In this document: one piece after another, positions 20,858 to 35,217 of the stretch
Layout: each line of letters begins with the position of its first letter
How positions within the stretch are numbered: position 1 is the stretch's first letter
Assembly (NCBI GenBank): GCA_032821775.1
Contig: JAVLRN010000006.1
Coordinates: 1,612,001 to 1,676,000 of the forward strand
DNA: 64,000 bases
Reading direction: 5' to 3'
Source of the DNA: Sanguinoderma infundibulare
Taxonomy: Eukaryota; Basidiomycota; Agaricomycetes; Polyporales; Polyporaceae
Program-made: the position numbers and the translations under genes
Notes under the pieces: generated by a model
Database searches by the model: none
Seen by the model: the letters and a program-made list of their open reading frames with translations, nothing else
Told to the model about the DNA's origin: nothing

Positions 20858-23651
20858 ATGTATTCATCCGAATCCGGCCGTCATCCTTTCGACAACAAGC
20901 ACGAGAAGAACCATTTACTAAACTCAAGCGAGTCGGACTCCGAGGAACTTTCCGCTCCTGTTTCTTCTCAGAAACATGGGTCCACAAACCACGCAACTCG
21001 GTCCAAACGGACGCTTCGTGTCGTCTGCTCTATGATACTTTGCTGCTCTCTGCTGAGCGTGTCCTCCTTCCTGTTGTTTTGGGGCCGTCGATCAGCTCCG
21101 CAGGCGGTCGATCGGAAGTCCGCGCACGCAGGACCTTTGCCTCCGAGCGAAAGTTCCGAATTGTGCCCGCAGGCGCCTCCCCTGCTGCCTGTCCGCCACG
21201 CTGACCTCGCGAAGACGCTGGACTCGGTCTACGCCAGCGACGACTACAAGCTCAACGCATACACAGTCCTTGGAGGCGCTATCCAAATCCCGTACGAGCG
21301 GTTACCTTGCGCATCCGTCATAACCACTCATGTACTAACGTGACGTGGCCCCTCTTCAGGACTGAAACGTACGACGATCTGGGACCGGTAGGCATAGACC
21401 CGCGATGGAATGTGTTCGCGAAGTTCCACGATTACCTGGAAAAGTCGTTCCCTACGGTGTAGGTCCAGCGGAGGCAGCAGATGCGTCTATAGCCTACTCA
21501 TTGGTATTCGTTTTAGATTTGCGACCCTGGAGGTTACCAAGGTTAACACGTACGGGATCGTGCTACGCTGGGAGGGCTCGGATCCTTTCCTGTATCCTAT
21601 CCTGATCACGGCTCATCAAGGTAACGCCGCAAAACTTGACTCTGTCCCTCTTCGGGGCGCCTGAACATGTCCGCAGATGTCGTGCCTGTGGATCCCGCTA
21701 CCGCAAAGGACTGGATTCATCCTCCATACTCGGGTCACTACGATGGCAAGTAGTCATTGACCGCCGTCAACGCATAGCTGATTTTGAACGCTTTCTAGGA
21801 ACTTGGATTTGGGGCCGCGGCAGCAGTGACGACAAGGCAGACCTCGTCGCTTCTTTGCAAGTCCTCCATCGTTCGCGATAGGTCTAGGATCGTCTAATGG
21901 ATGATTGCAGGCACGCCGTCAGCGCCCTCCTCCAGCAAGGATTCAAGCCAAATCGTACCGTCGTGTTGGCTTTCGGTTTTGATGAAGAGGCTTCTGGCAT
22001 GGAGGTGCTCAGTGCCATGCTTGATGTTCTTGACCGTTAATGACGTTTGAATTCCAGGGCGCTGGTAATCTCGCAAGGTACCTTGAGCGGGAATACGGCC
22101 GGGACGGCTTTGCCATCTTGCTCGACGAAGGCGGTAAGCGACCTTTATGTTAGCAATCGCCGACTTCGTAATCCAAACTATCCCTCAGATTATTACGGTA
22201 CACCCTATGGCGATGATGTAATATTCGCCACGCCATCCGTGGCGGAGAAGGGCTATATCGACATCCGGATCGAGGTTACAGCCAAAGGCGGACACTCTAG
22301 CGTCCCTCCTCCGCATACCTCCATCGGCGCTCTTTCCGCTATGGTGGTCGCTCTGGAGGCCCACCCGCATCCAACGGTGCTCGAGCGAGGAGGGAACCCC
22401 TACAACTCAACCATGTGCGCTGCTGCCTATGGCCCCACCTTCCCCGAGAACATCCGCCAGCTCGCGTTCAAGGCCGCAGGGCAGAACCTCGATTCCAACC
22501 ACCGCGACTCAGAAGACGAGATAGAGCGCCAGTGGGACGACCTGAATGCCCGGAAGGCAGCCCGAGCAGCCCGTCTGCAGGCAGATCATGCCCGACGAGC
22601 GTGGTGGGGTGCTAGACGCGAAGCGCGGAAAGTGCAGAACCATGCCAAGACGACGGTGCGGGAGGCTCTTCAGCAGGCGCGGGACGACTGGAACGAGGGC
22701 AAGTTGGAGTTCTGGGAGTCGTGGGGGATGATGAAAGAAGGCTGGATCGATCTTTCCGAAGGGCTCAAGGACGTGTGGCTTGAGCTGAAGCTGATCTTCA
22801 ACGACATCGTCCACTTCCGCTTCAGGAGACGGACACTTCGTAACCCAGACGGCGCCCTGGAAGACACGGTTGAGAAGCTCAAGGATGCGCTCATCCAGGA
22901 ATACCCTATTTATGACGCCATCCTCCGTACTACGCAAGCAGTCGATCTCGTTTCGGGGGGCGTCAAGGTGAACGCGCTCCCCGAGCTCGCGGCTGCCGTC
23001 GTCAACCACCGGATCGCTCAGCATAGCGGGATCGTTGACGTCCAGGCGCATGTCAAGACGGTCATCCTACCTGTCGCCGAGCAGTTCAATCTCACTATGA
23101 ATGCGTTCGGGTACTGGGTGCCTGCCGGAGACGGTGGTGGAGGTCACGTCGAGCTCACGGACTCTTGGTATGCTGGCCTGGAGCCTTCTCCCATCACGCC
23201 CACAGGCCCAGAGGACCCTTATCAAATATTGGCGGGGACGATCAAGGCGACGCTGCAGAGTGCGAGGGGATATAACGCGAGCGGAGTGGTGGTCGCGCCT
23301 AAGCTTGCGCTTGGGAATACCGGTGAGTGATTTCGTCGATAGTTCGCGAGGTTGGGGGTTTGTTCGCCGGGGTTAATCCGGACTTGACGTAGATACGGCG
23401 TTCTATTGGGGCTTGACGAAGCACATCAATCGGTACAGCCACTTATCCGAGAAGGATTTGTACAATGGGCTGCACACAGTCAATGAAGGTGAGTGTTCAC
23501 GTTGCCCTTGTGATTGGTCTATGTCATGCGAGGCTCATTCCTTCCACGAATCTGTTTAGCCGTCAGAGGGGAGGGTTGGATTGAGTCCATCCGCTTCTAC
23601 ACCAGGTTCATTCTCAACTGCGACGAGCACCTCAGAGTCGGGAACTTCTAA
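20858..23651 (+). CDS. CPS1: Carboxypeptidase S-like M20 metallopeptidase, copy 1, with a large insertion
   Basis: Vacuolar-type di-zinc carboxypeptidase, predicted type II membrane protein. Ten exons (20858-21300, 21360-21458, 21517-21620, 21677-21745, 21799-21856, 21911-22004, 22058-22133, 22189-23322, 23393-23488, 23560-23651) give 754 residues. A TM segment lies at about 52-72 (VVCSMILCCSLLSVSSFLLF) after a Ser/Lys-rich tail. Zinc and catalytic motifs are intact: ITAHQDVVPV, WGRGSSDDKADL, FGFDEEASG, GGHSSVPPPHT and HTVNE. It is about 117 residues longer than copy 2 because of an insertion at residues about 415-534. Two of its introns use GC donors. The gene lies in tandem with copy 2. Confidence 0.9.
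21746..21798 (+). other. GC-AG intron in carboxypeptidase S copy 1
   Basis: Splicing GATG/gcaagt...ctag/GAACTTGG keeps DGTWIWGRGSSDDK in frame; no GT donor gives this protein. GCAAGT matches the GC-donor consensus. Confidence 0.85.
21857..21910 (+). other. Second GC-AG intron in carboxypeptidase S copy 1
   Basis: TTCTTT/gcaagt...gcag/GCACGCC restores LVASLHAVSALLQQ. Copy 2 has GTAAGT at the same position, so one base changed between paralogues. Confidence 0.85.
22488..22847 (+). other. 360 bp in-frame insertion in carboxypeptidase S copy 1
   Basis: Encodes about 120 residues, highly charged and Trp-rich and probably helical (EIERQWDDLNARKAARAARL, RAWWGARREARK, KLEFWESWGMMKEGW). It lies between AFKAAGQN and DGALEDTVEKLKDALI. 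Copies 2 and 3 lack it. It is open throughout and has no stop codon. Confidence 0.85.
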
Positions 23652-24112
23652 TCATACTCTAGTCATCTTCGGGTTTTATGTCATGGACATGTGTTTGTTT
23701 AGGCTTAGTGTATCTGATCGCACCATTTGTCTTCTGATCGCGACTTTCCAGCGCCGTGGGGCCAGGTCCATTAAAGCCACCGCCACGACCTACCGAATAC
23801 AGATAAGAAGGATGCCTGGTCTCACGAAACTAGACATCGCCGGTATCTTTGCCTCTTGTCCGCACTCAGCTTCGTGGATCGTCCTCTTCCTGGTCCATCC
23901 TGTTGTAGTTAGAGCAAGTGGTTGGAGGAACACACCATCTGAGATCCCGTCTGGTCAACAGGCTCCAGAGTAAGTGACTTTACCCTGGTCTTGGCCTTCA
24001 TTTACATGCGAGGTTGCTATCTTGCCAAACTCGAATTGATAACACTTCAAAGCAGGTTCGGTCTACCCAACACCTCATAACGGGCGACCAACACGGATAA
24101 GGCATCGACAAG
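23652..24112. other. Intergenic between tandem carboxypeptidase S copies
   Basis: Holds the 3' UTR of copy 1 and the promoter of copy 2. No coding exon or repeat seen. Confidence 0.5.
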
Positions 24113-26503
24113 ATGCCAGAGCGCTTTTACTCCGAGAAACAAGTCCTTCCGATGTCCTTCAACGAAGGCCACGATAAGCCTGGCTGCGGATCGCCCGCAC
24201 AGGAAAGACCTTGGTACCTTCGACCTTACGTGGTCTTGCGCACGGCGGTCCTTTCCTGTTTGATATTGAGCATGCCCTACCTTCGCTTTCGATCCGGGTA
24301 CTCAACAGACGGGACCACTGTTTCTCGATACACCCAGATGGGGCCGCTAAGTCCCAACGAGACCTCGGAATATTGTCCTCAGGCGCTGCCCCTCCTGCCT
24401 ATCAAGCACTTGGACCTCGCGAAGACGCTTGACGCGATCTATGTTGATGACTCGTACAAGCTCGCGGCGTACCGGAAGCTGAGCGGTGCCATTCAGATCC
24501 CGTACGAACCTTCGAGTTCGCTCTTCGCTCGTCCGAGATGTCGTATTGATGATTTCTGGCCCCATTATAGGACAGAGTCATATGATGACCTCGGCCCTGT
24601 GGGAGTAGACCCTCGCTGGGACGTCTTCGCGAAGTTCCACGAGTACCTGGAGGAAACGTTCCCAAAAGTGCAAGTACTCTACTCGACCTAGGTATAATGC
24701 ATGATGAGTTGACCAAAGCTGGATGCAGTTTCCAGACCCTCGAGGTAACCAAGGTTAACACGTATGGAATCGTTCTGCGCTGGCAAGGGTCTGATCCATC
24801 TCTGTCGCCCGTTCTCATAACGGCCCATCAAGGTGAACTTTAGCGAGCTGCACATTCAATTCAACGCCCGCTGATGCATGCATACAGATGTTGTCCCGGT
24901 GGAACCTGCTACTGCCAAGGATTGGATCCACCCTCCTTACGCTGGGCACTACGACGGTTGGCGACCTCCGTCAAGTCTGTCAGCTTTTACGCTAACAATA
25001 ATACCCATATACAGGTACATGGATCTGGGGCAGAGGAAGTTGCGATGACAAGTCGGATGTCATTGCTTCTCTGTAAGTCAAGACGTTTGTCTGGTCAATG
25101 ACATACTGTGACCAGACCCGCGTCCACCAGACACGCTATCACTGCACTCATCGAGCAGGGCTTCACTCCGACGCGCACTTTCGTCTGGGGTTACGGGTTC
25201 GACGAAGAAGCTTCCGGCATGCAGGTCGGTGTCCCAACGAGAACACTGTGGTCGTCCGCGCTTACATCGAACAGGGCGCCGGCCACATTGCAGAATACCT
25301 CGAGAACGAATACGGACCCAACGGCTTCGCAGCCCTGCTCGACGAAGGCGGTAAGCTCCTCCCTTACCCCGTCCTCCTCTCCTCTCCCGCGTTTCTCGGC
25401 TCAACATTCTAACAGGCAGCTACGGCACGCCCTACGGCCCCTCCGTGATCTTCGCCACGCCCTCACTCGCCGAGAAAGGCTACATCGACATTCGGCTCTC
25501 CGTCTCCACCACAGGCGGGCACTCCTCCGTGCCCCCTCCGCACACCGCCATCGGCATCCTCTCCGCCCTCCTCGTCGCCATCGAGGCGCGCCCGCACCAG
25601 CCCGCGCTCGTCCGTAACGGCAGCCCGTACAACTCGACCCTCTGTGCTGCGACCTACGGCCCCGCCATGCCCGAGCCGCTCCGCTCGCTCGCGTTCAATG
25701 CCGCAAAGGACACGGACAACTCGGACGGCGCGCTGGCCGCGCTCCGGGACGCACTCCTAGCCGCGCACCCGCTGAGCCACGCGATCCTGCGCACGACGCA
25801 GGCCGCGGACCTGATCGCGGGCGGCGTGAAGGTGAACGCGCTGCCCGAGCTCGCGAGCGCGGTCGTGAACCACCGGATCGCGCAGCACGACCGCGTCGCG
25901 GGCGTCCAGGGACACATGCGCGACGTCGTCTTGCCCGTCGCGCGGCGGTTCAACCTCAGCGTGGACGCGTTCGGGAGCGAGAAGGGGTGGGGTGATGGCG
26001 CGGGCGACGGGAGCGGGGGACACGTCCAGCTGGAGGACGCGTTCGGGACGGCGCTGGAGCCGTCGCCGGTGACGCCGACGGGCGAGGGGGACCCATATCA
26101 GGTGCTGGCGGGGACGATAAAGGCGACGTTGGAGAGCGCGGAGGGGTACGATGCGAGGGGGGTGGTTGTGGCGCCGCAGTTGGTGCTCGGGAACACCGGT
26201 ATGTTGCATTCTGTCGCGATCATGGTGACGTGGGCTAAATCGGCACACCGACCTGCTTAGACACGCGGTACTACTGGGCACTGACGAAAAATATTTTCCG
26301 GTACAAGCACCTGGGCGATAAGGACCGGTTCAATGGTGCGCATACGGTTAATGAAGGTGAGCGAGATCCATTACAATCAGTAAGAGGTCGGACTTGGATC
26401 CTGACCCATCTTTGTGCTGTCACCAGCCGTGCGTGCAGAGGGGTGGATCGAGTCGATCCGCTTCTACACCAGGTTCATACTCAACTGCGACGAGTATCTT
26501 TGA
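24113..26503 (+). CDS. CPS1: Carboxypeptidase S-like M20 metallopeptidase, copy 2
   Basis: Tandem paralogue of copy 1, 637 residues from nine exons (24113-24669, 24729-24832, 24888-24956, 25015-25072, 25131-25224, 25275-25350, 25416-26198, 26261-26356, 26427-26503). TM segment near 42-57 (RTAVLSCLILSMPYL). Motifs: LITAHQDVVPVEP, IWGRGSCDDKSDV, YGFDEEASGMQGAG, GGHSSVPPPHTAIG and HTVNE. After residue 132 about 20 residues (PSSSLFARPRCRIDDFW and following) stand exactly where copy 1 has an intron. The end of exon 1 is read with a GC donor (24670). A GT alternative three bases on gives KVQ-TLE instead of KVFQTLE. Confidence 0.88.
24511..24570 (+). other. Apparent former intron retained as coding sequence
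   Basis: Sixty bases, no stop, length divisible by three, ending in a perfect TTATAG acceptor. It occupies the phase-2 position of the 59 nt first intron of copy 1. The donor reads TT instead of GT. Confidence 0.75.
24670..24728 (+). other. Probable GC-AG intron in carboxypeptidase S copy 2
   Basis: AAAGT/gcaagt...gcag/TTTCCAG matches in phase the second intron of copies 1 and 3. A GT-AG alternative (CAA/gtactc with acceptor after TTTCCAG) is also in frame. Confidence 0.6.
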
Positions 26504-26585
26504 TACAGTTATCAGCTGTGGTATAACATGCGAGTGTCCTAACGATATATAACAATACACTTTATACTTTGTGCCTACTACGTCT

Positions 26586-27786
26586 TCAGTCCCCGGTCCA
26601 CCCCAATCGCCGCAAGTCCTTCCTACACTCCTCAGTCTCCCGCTTGACTCGCGCCATATCCTTCACAACCTGCGCGAAGCTCCCGTCGTGTCCGTCGACC
26701 AAAGTCAACATACGCTCATACTCTTCAATCTGCCTATCGAGCTTCCGCATCTCCGCATCTTGCGCTCGCCGTCTGTCCTTGAGCTTGTCATACGCCGCAG
26801 CGACAGCCCGGGCCACCGTCGCATCGGGGCTACTGGGGAGCGCGTGCCCGTAGAGTGCGCGATGTGCGCGAGCGCGGACGAGCGAAAGTTTAAGGAGGGC
26901 GGCCTCGATCGTGGCCGCGACGACATCCCCTTGGGCAGAGCGCGTCGCGTGCAATTGAGAGGGCACCTTGGTGAGCGCGTCGGCAAGCTTCTGCTCGAGA
27001 GCTGGATGTGCCTGTGGAGCAACGTTGGTCAATGCTGAGGTAGCAAGCAAGCTGAGTTGAAGCGGAGCAGGGCAGCAAATACCTCGTTGATGTTGTCGAT
27101 GAGACGGAGGACCCGCGTGCGGCATTCCTGCAAGCTGGCTGCAGCTTGGGCCTGGGCATCTTTCCGTTCCCGAATACGAGCGGGGAGCTCTAGGGCCGCC
27201 GCGAGCATGTGCTCTTGGTGTTGTAATCGAGCGTCTGGGTGCTTGCGGTTAACCTCGGCTGTGCGTCGGTCATCATGTTTGCTTACCGTCTCCCGCAGAC
27301 CAATAGTCGGCGACGGATAACAACGTACGTTGCAGATCGTTCTCGAGTTGTTGGCATAGGCGGGGACTGAGAATCTTGAAAGGGATTGGTGCGGTCAGCT
27401 CTGCCGTTCAAGGCCGTCTCTCGGAAGAGATGGAGGACAGCATACAGGAGGTGGTACAGGCGACAGCTTGTGGAGATCATCTGACGACAGTCCGCCGAGG
27501 GTACGCGTATGCTGGTGGCCATGTTGTTCGCGCGTGACCAACGGGGTTAGGGTGCTGGCGAGAGCAAGGCTCTGGGGAAGGATCTATCGGATCACCTTGG
27601 ATTAATCGAGAGAGACAGAGAGTGCCATGCGAGAGCAAGTCGGACACTAGTACTGACCTTTGTGGATGGCGTATTCCGGATAGCGGATTGCAGGTGGTCG
27701 TGGAGAAGCTTGGTACGGATGCACTCTCGGCGAGCAGTGTGGTTTGCCTGATCGATACGTGTTCTCTCGGCTGTGTCTGAGGCCAT
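26586..27786 (-). CDS. Coiled-coil protein of unknown function
   Basis: Not recognised. Five exons (27658-27786, 27446-27571, 27287-27374, 27083-27258, 26586-27011) join in frame to 314 residues starting MASDTAERTRIDQANHT. Two long helical stretches are visible: residues about 135-190 (EHMLAAALELPARIRERKD, QECRTRVLRLIDNINE) and 245-310 (AVAAAYDKLKDRRRAQDAEM, KLDRQIEEYERML, RVKRETEECRKDLRRLG). No signal peptide or TM segment. The pattern would suit a subunit of a mitotic or cytoskeletal coiled-coil assembly such as a kinetochore or augmin complex, but no signature proves this. Exon 2 boundaries are the least certain. The gene ends only 82 bp from the stop of carboxypeptidase S copy 2. Confidence 0.7.
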
Positions 27787-28425
27787 GGCTGAAACGGTCC
27801 ATTAATTCTTTTTCGCAAGAAGCCACCTATTCCAGCTACCGACCTCGACTTGTTGACTTAGACGGGCCTATTAGTATATACGGTGGCAAGACGCGTCGTG
27901 AGTCCGCGCCACTCGGAGGCACGTCCAGTCACGGCGTGACAGTGCGGGCCGCCAGCCGACCGCACACGCGTCGGGGTGTGACCGTCGGAGCGCTGGCAGC
28001 GTGCTCAGAGTGACCAACGTAGCTTCCGTCATTTGCGGCCATTTGCCTGGCCGGACGACGATGGGTCGCGACAAGTCCGTTCGGCATATGCGAGCTCGTT
28101 GACGCATCCTCCCGGCGTCCACGCCCAGACACTGTCAATCATCGGACAGCCCACATCGAACCCGACGATCGAACCCGCGCCGAAACGCTGCATACACGCT
28201 CGGCCTCGGCTGTCTGGCGCACCCGGCCCCGCTCACCCGCCTCACCTGCGAAGCTCCTCGGCGCGGCACATCAAGCACCTATTTATTCTCCATCCTAGCC
28301 CGCCCAGTGAGTCCAGCATCCCACACATCCAGTGCACTCGACCGAGCTCATCCGCTCCTCTTCAAGTCTCAAGCAGCGCAACCCAAGTCCTCCGCACCTC
28401 TTAACCTTCCGAGTCTTTTCTCGCA
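27787..28425. promoter_or_regulatory. Divergent promoter region, coiled-coil protein / Trp-Gly-rich protein
   Basis: The 639 bp between two start codons. The part before 28426 is CT-rich leader-like sequence. No gene seen. Confidence 0.4.
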
Positions 28426-29279
28426 ATGTACCACCACTGGCACCACGCCCACCGTTGCGGGCGCGGCGCCTCCCGCCTCTTCTGGTTCGTCTTCGGCGCA
28501 GGGGCCGCGACCTGGTGGCACTACCACAAGGAACACCACGCCTGGCTCAATGCCCGCCACTGTGGCCGCGACCGCATCCCCCAGCACGCCTACCCCGCAC
28601 CCGGCGCCGTCCCTCCTCCCCCCTCCCCTGCCGCCCCTCCCCCCGGCTTCCCGCACGATTCGCAGGGCCCGACCCCTGGCACGGTCGACAAGTGGGATCG
28701 CTGGGGCTGGGGTCCCTGGGGCAAGGGCTCCTGCCCCGGTCAGGAGAACACTACCAACGGCAGTGCTAATGGCAACTGGGACAGGTGGGGGTGGGCAAAC
28801 CGGGGACAGAACGCTAACCCCAGGCCGGAAGGTGCATGGGGCCCCCCGATGCCGAACGACAAGTCCCCAGAGAAGGACGTCGTCCAGCAAGCCACCGACA
28901 CCGTGAGTGCCAAACCCCGTTCGCTTTCGGTACCCGAGTAGCTGACCAATGGACTGCCGCCGATGATAGATCACCGAGATGTCTGAGGCGACGCTCAACA
29001 ACCTCCTCGTCACCGTTCAGAGCCTCAAAGCCGTCAGTCCATTTTGCCCGCATTCTTCGTGACCGAAACCTAATAAACTGACGCCGCGTCTCTCCGTCTA
29101 CGGTTTAGAAACTTGCCGAGCACCGCGAACAGCGCGAGCAGCAGGAGCGCGAGCTCCAGGCACTCCGGGACGCCCGCGAGGCCAAGTTCAAGCAGTTCGA
29201 GGAGTGGCAGCGCCAGCAGGAGCAGCTCTTCAAGCAAGACCAGGAGAACAAGGACCAGCCCCCGCGCCGCCTTGTCTGA
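28426..29279 (+). CDS. Trp/Gly/Pro-rich protein with N-terminal hydrophobic segment and C-terminal coiled coil
   Basis: Function unknown. Exons 28426-28902, 28970-29032 and 29109-29279 give 236 residues. The His-rich start MYHHWHHAHRCGRG is followed by a short aromatic hydrophobic stretch (RLFWFVFGAGAATWWHY, residues 17-33), which may be a single membrane anchor. A Pro-rich linker follows, then a repeated WDRWGW motif (KWDRWGWGPWG and NWDRWGWANRG), and a C-terminal charged helix (EHREQREQQERELQALRDA, FEEWQRQQEQLFKQD). Similar His/Trp-rich membrane-anchored proteins occur across Agaricomycetes without assigned role. Gene structure is well supported because all three exons stay in phase. Confidence 0.72.
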
Positions 29280-29708
29280 TCGCCGCAAACTTGTCTGAAC
29301 ACTGAGTGCCTTGATCTTACCTACATCTCCCCGCTCTTCTAGCATTGCGGAATGGAACTGGAGCATAGGTGTACATGATCCCTGTACTACTAGCACCTAA
29401 TCACCCAGCTGTATTCTTGTGCCTCATTTATTCGCACCTGCTCTGATGCATACAACCCACTCCTTCATCTGTTTTTCCACTTATCGTTATTCTGGGACTT
29501 TTCACCTTGCTCGGTTGTCGCTCTCTCGGCGACAACTCTCCTATCGCACACAGACCGCACATGTTCATCCCATCTCGTGTCCAATAGATAATGCACATTT
29601 ATTCAAGGCACAATACACATTGCGCGTGTATCCTACAATGACTCCTCACGTCGAGCTGCCCCCGTGCGGCATAGCACAGAGCCATACATGTCTCGTCGTA
29701 GCAGGGGG
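29280..29708. other. Intergenic, convergent 3' ends
   Basis: AT-richer spacer between convergent genes, presumably both 3' UTRs. Nothing else seen. Confidence 0.5.
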
Positions 29709-31388
29709 TCATACCTGACCGGCAACAATGTTCAGGTTGTTGTCCTGTCGCTGGTTGACGTACTCGGGTGCCCGGATGTCGATTTTCCCCTGCTCTTCCG
29801 CTGCAAGAAGGAATGTTAAGTGAGTCCGATATAGCACATAAGTGGAGATGGGACGTACGCGTCGCGTGCCAGAAATAGATGATCAGGCCGAGGATGACGA
29901 CCGCAAACGCGACAAAGTACAGCCAGAACACGGTGTAGTGCTGCACGACGAACCAGACCCGGTCAGCGCTTTGTTAAGTACCGGCTCGAAGCAGTACACG
30001 GGTAGAAGACGACTCACGAAGAGGAAGAGGCCGAACAGCAGCCCGTAAAAGTCCGACGAGAGCAGGCTGAGGTTGTAGTACGCCGAGGACGCCATGCGGT
30101 ACAGGATCGGCGCGACGGTGTAGAGGATGAACATCGCGGCCGTGTAGGCGACGAGCAGTCCAACTGTTCCGCGACGTCAATGACGACTCCGGCCGCCAGA
30201 AATGCTGCAAACTTTGGCTTACTGGTCGTCCCGTTCCAGCTCGCAGTAGTCATGTCCTTGTGCTCCAGCCCGGCGGCCTGGATGCCGTTGATGAGCACGC
30301 CCCACATGCCGAGCTGCCCCACGACCTCGTACAGCGGGGACTTGCGCACGAAGAATTCCTCCGTCGCGTTGGCTGTGGGCATGACGTCAGCAAGATCCCG
30401 TCCGGGCTGGGTTAGTGGGAGGGCACGCACTGAAGCCGTAGAGGGACGCGCCGACGAGCATGAAGACGTCGCCCTTGGCGCGACTGAGCGCGGGCCAGTC
30501 CTTGTCCGTCATCTCGTCCGAGGCGACGAGCATGCCCAGTCCACCGACGCAGATGAAGATGCCCTACACGTACGGTTGGGAACATGACAGAGACGAGGAC
30601 GGACAAACGCACGAAGAGCTGAGTCCAGTGGTACCTTGGGCGCATGTACACCCAGCAGAAGAACAAGCACACGGGGATGGCCCATGCATCGAGCAACATG
30701 CAGGATAGCAGTGTGGTGTACTGGTACGCTTTGACGACCAGGAAATTGCCCTCGACGTCGCAAGCGGCAAGGATGAAGTCTGACAACCGCAGGGTCAGAT
30801 GGAGGATTCCGATGAATAGAAGAGATAGGGTCGGCAGACGTACACTTCCATCCGTCCCTGACGATCATCTTTAACCACCCCACGAACCCGTACCGGTAGA
30901 TTGTGTACGGCGTATAGACAACGAACAAAGAGAAGTACCTGCCCTCCCATCGCCGCAGTCAGCTCCAGACCGCCCCCCGCAAAAAGCACCCAACAACACG
31001 CGACTCACAGGAAGAACGTCTGCGTGGTCGGCAGCGACCAGTTGCGCGACACGAGCTCCGTCGTCGTCACGTTCGTGCAGGTGATGCAGAGCGAGACGAG
31101 CTGTCCGGCAAGCAGCGACCACACGAACCGCCGCGTCCATATGCTCGCGAACCGCCGCCACACGCTCGCGACGAGCGCGGCCGCGGACGAGTAGTCGAGC
31201 GGCGGGCGCGCCGCGTTCCCGTCCCCGTCCCCTTCCCCCTTGTTCTCGATCTCCGTCTCCGGCCCTGAATGCTGGACCTTCCTGTCCGAGCTCAGGCTTG
31301 ACTCTGGGCGGTCCTCGTTTGACCGCGACGGGCCGACCTCGTACGCGGGAGGCTGCTCAGTCACCCCCGCCTGCTTGATATCCGACAT
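29709..31388 (-). CDS. SLC35F1/F2-type solute carrier (drug/metabolite transporter superfamily)
   Basis: Multi-pass membrane transporter of the SLC35F family, substrate unknown in fungi. Eight exons (31009-31388, 30844-30938, 30613-30779, 30431-30563, 30223-30372, 30018-30163, 29859-29940, 29709-29800) are all in phase and give 414 residues. A cytosolic N-terminus of about 80 residues, rich in Asp/Glu/Ser, precedes about ten hydrophobic helices: FVWSLLAGQLVSLCITCTNV, YFSLFVVYTPYTIYRYGFV, TTLLSCMLLDAWAIPVCLFF, GIFICVGGLGMLVASD, DVFMLVGASLYGFTNATEEF, LLVAYTAAMFILYTVAPIL and YTVFWLYFVAFAVVILGLII. Family marks are the YGFTNATEE motif after helix 6 and the MTDKDW loop. It ends in a short polar tail. 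Confidence 0.9.
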
Positions 31389-31967
31389 GGAGACGGTACG
31401 ATCGCGGGCCTAGTCGTGGGCTTTTCGGAAACAAAGAAAGCGGCGTGGACCGGAGGCGATGGTAAACAAGATAACCAAGCCGAAGCAGGAGGAGCAGGAG
31501 GAGCGGGAGTCCTGGACTCAAGCTGCAACGGCGTCCTGCATGACCGGGTCCCAGAGATAGCCAAAGAGGTGATCTAGAGCGGGCCGCCCGGTGCCCACGG
31601 TCAATTTGCTACTGGCCTCAGTGTGGCCTGTGCCTGGAGGCGGTCAAGGTTCGACATGGGTTATCGCGGCCGTTCTTTCACTTTGCCCAGTTCTCCTTGA
31701 ACGCTTCGAGTTTGGTCTGTCTAACCAGACCCGACTTGGCCTGAGTGAGAACAAGGTTCAAACACTACGGTTGAATTTGGTTTAGAATATCAGCCACTGT
31801 GCCACTCATATATTACGTAATACAATATACCCGATTCAATTCGGGTTATTTGCGCTGATAAGGGGAGTTATTCGCATCCAATCACCGTATTTCCATCCTG
31901 CAACGACAAGCGCAGGGCGGCACTGACCTCGTTCCTTCCATCCACGACCTCAACCGCACTTTCAAAC
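31389..31967. promoter_or_regulatory. Divergent promoter region, SLC35F / U2AF large subunit
   Basis: The 579 bp between two start codons. An AT-rich island near 31800-31860 contains a perfect palindrome TATTACGTAATA (31811-31822) and a short inverted repeat ACCCGA/TCGGGT (31829-31846), which could be protein-binding sites. Confidence 0.45.
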
Positions 31968-34672
<2,705 letters not shown>

Positions 34673-35217
34673 AGGTTGAAGGGAGCGAGGGGATTAGCTT
34701 CGATTGGCCGCCTCCCCGGGAGCGTACGATCTTGCTGTGCTGTTCTATCGGTGGAGTCAGTGGCATTATTCTGTGACGTTTGTTGCCTTGGTGCTGAATG
34801 TTTTCGGTCGTACGTGAAATGTATGTTGTCTGCGCTTGCATCATGTCGTGCACTGCAGATTAGCTACCACCGTCGCCGTCGCTTGGGCTGCCGGTGGGTG
34901 ATGGGAGGACACTCGCGTACGGTAGACTGTCTCGAGAGGGAAGATGTGAAAAAACGAGGTGATTGGTCCGTGTCTCCGCGAGGATAGCGCTCCGTGGACA
35001 CTGGCCATCTGGAAAACGGCGAAGAAGGGGGCGCGTGGCAAGGTTCCCGTGTTCAGATTGGCCGCTATTCCACAGATGGGTTGATTGGCTGTCTCTTTCG
35101 CTGGCCAATGGTGGGTGAATTCACACAATGCTTGCTGTATGTTGCGGCTGAACTGCTACCTGAGTCCAACGGGTATGCTGGAAACAGGATTCATAATGTG
35201 AATGACGCTACAACATT

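Noticed and set aside
21660..21760. Possible frameshift near the HPPYSGHYDG motif of carboxypeptidase S copy 1
   Set aside because: Re-reading the bases showed an intact frame once the GC donor at 21746 is used.
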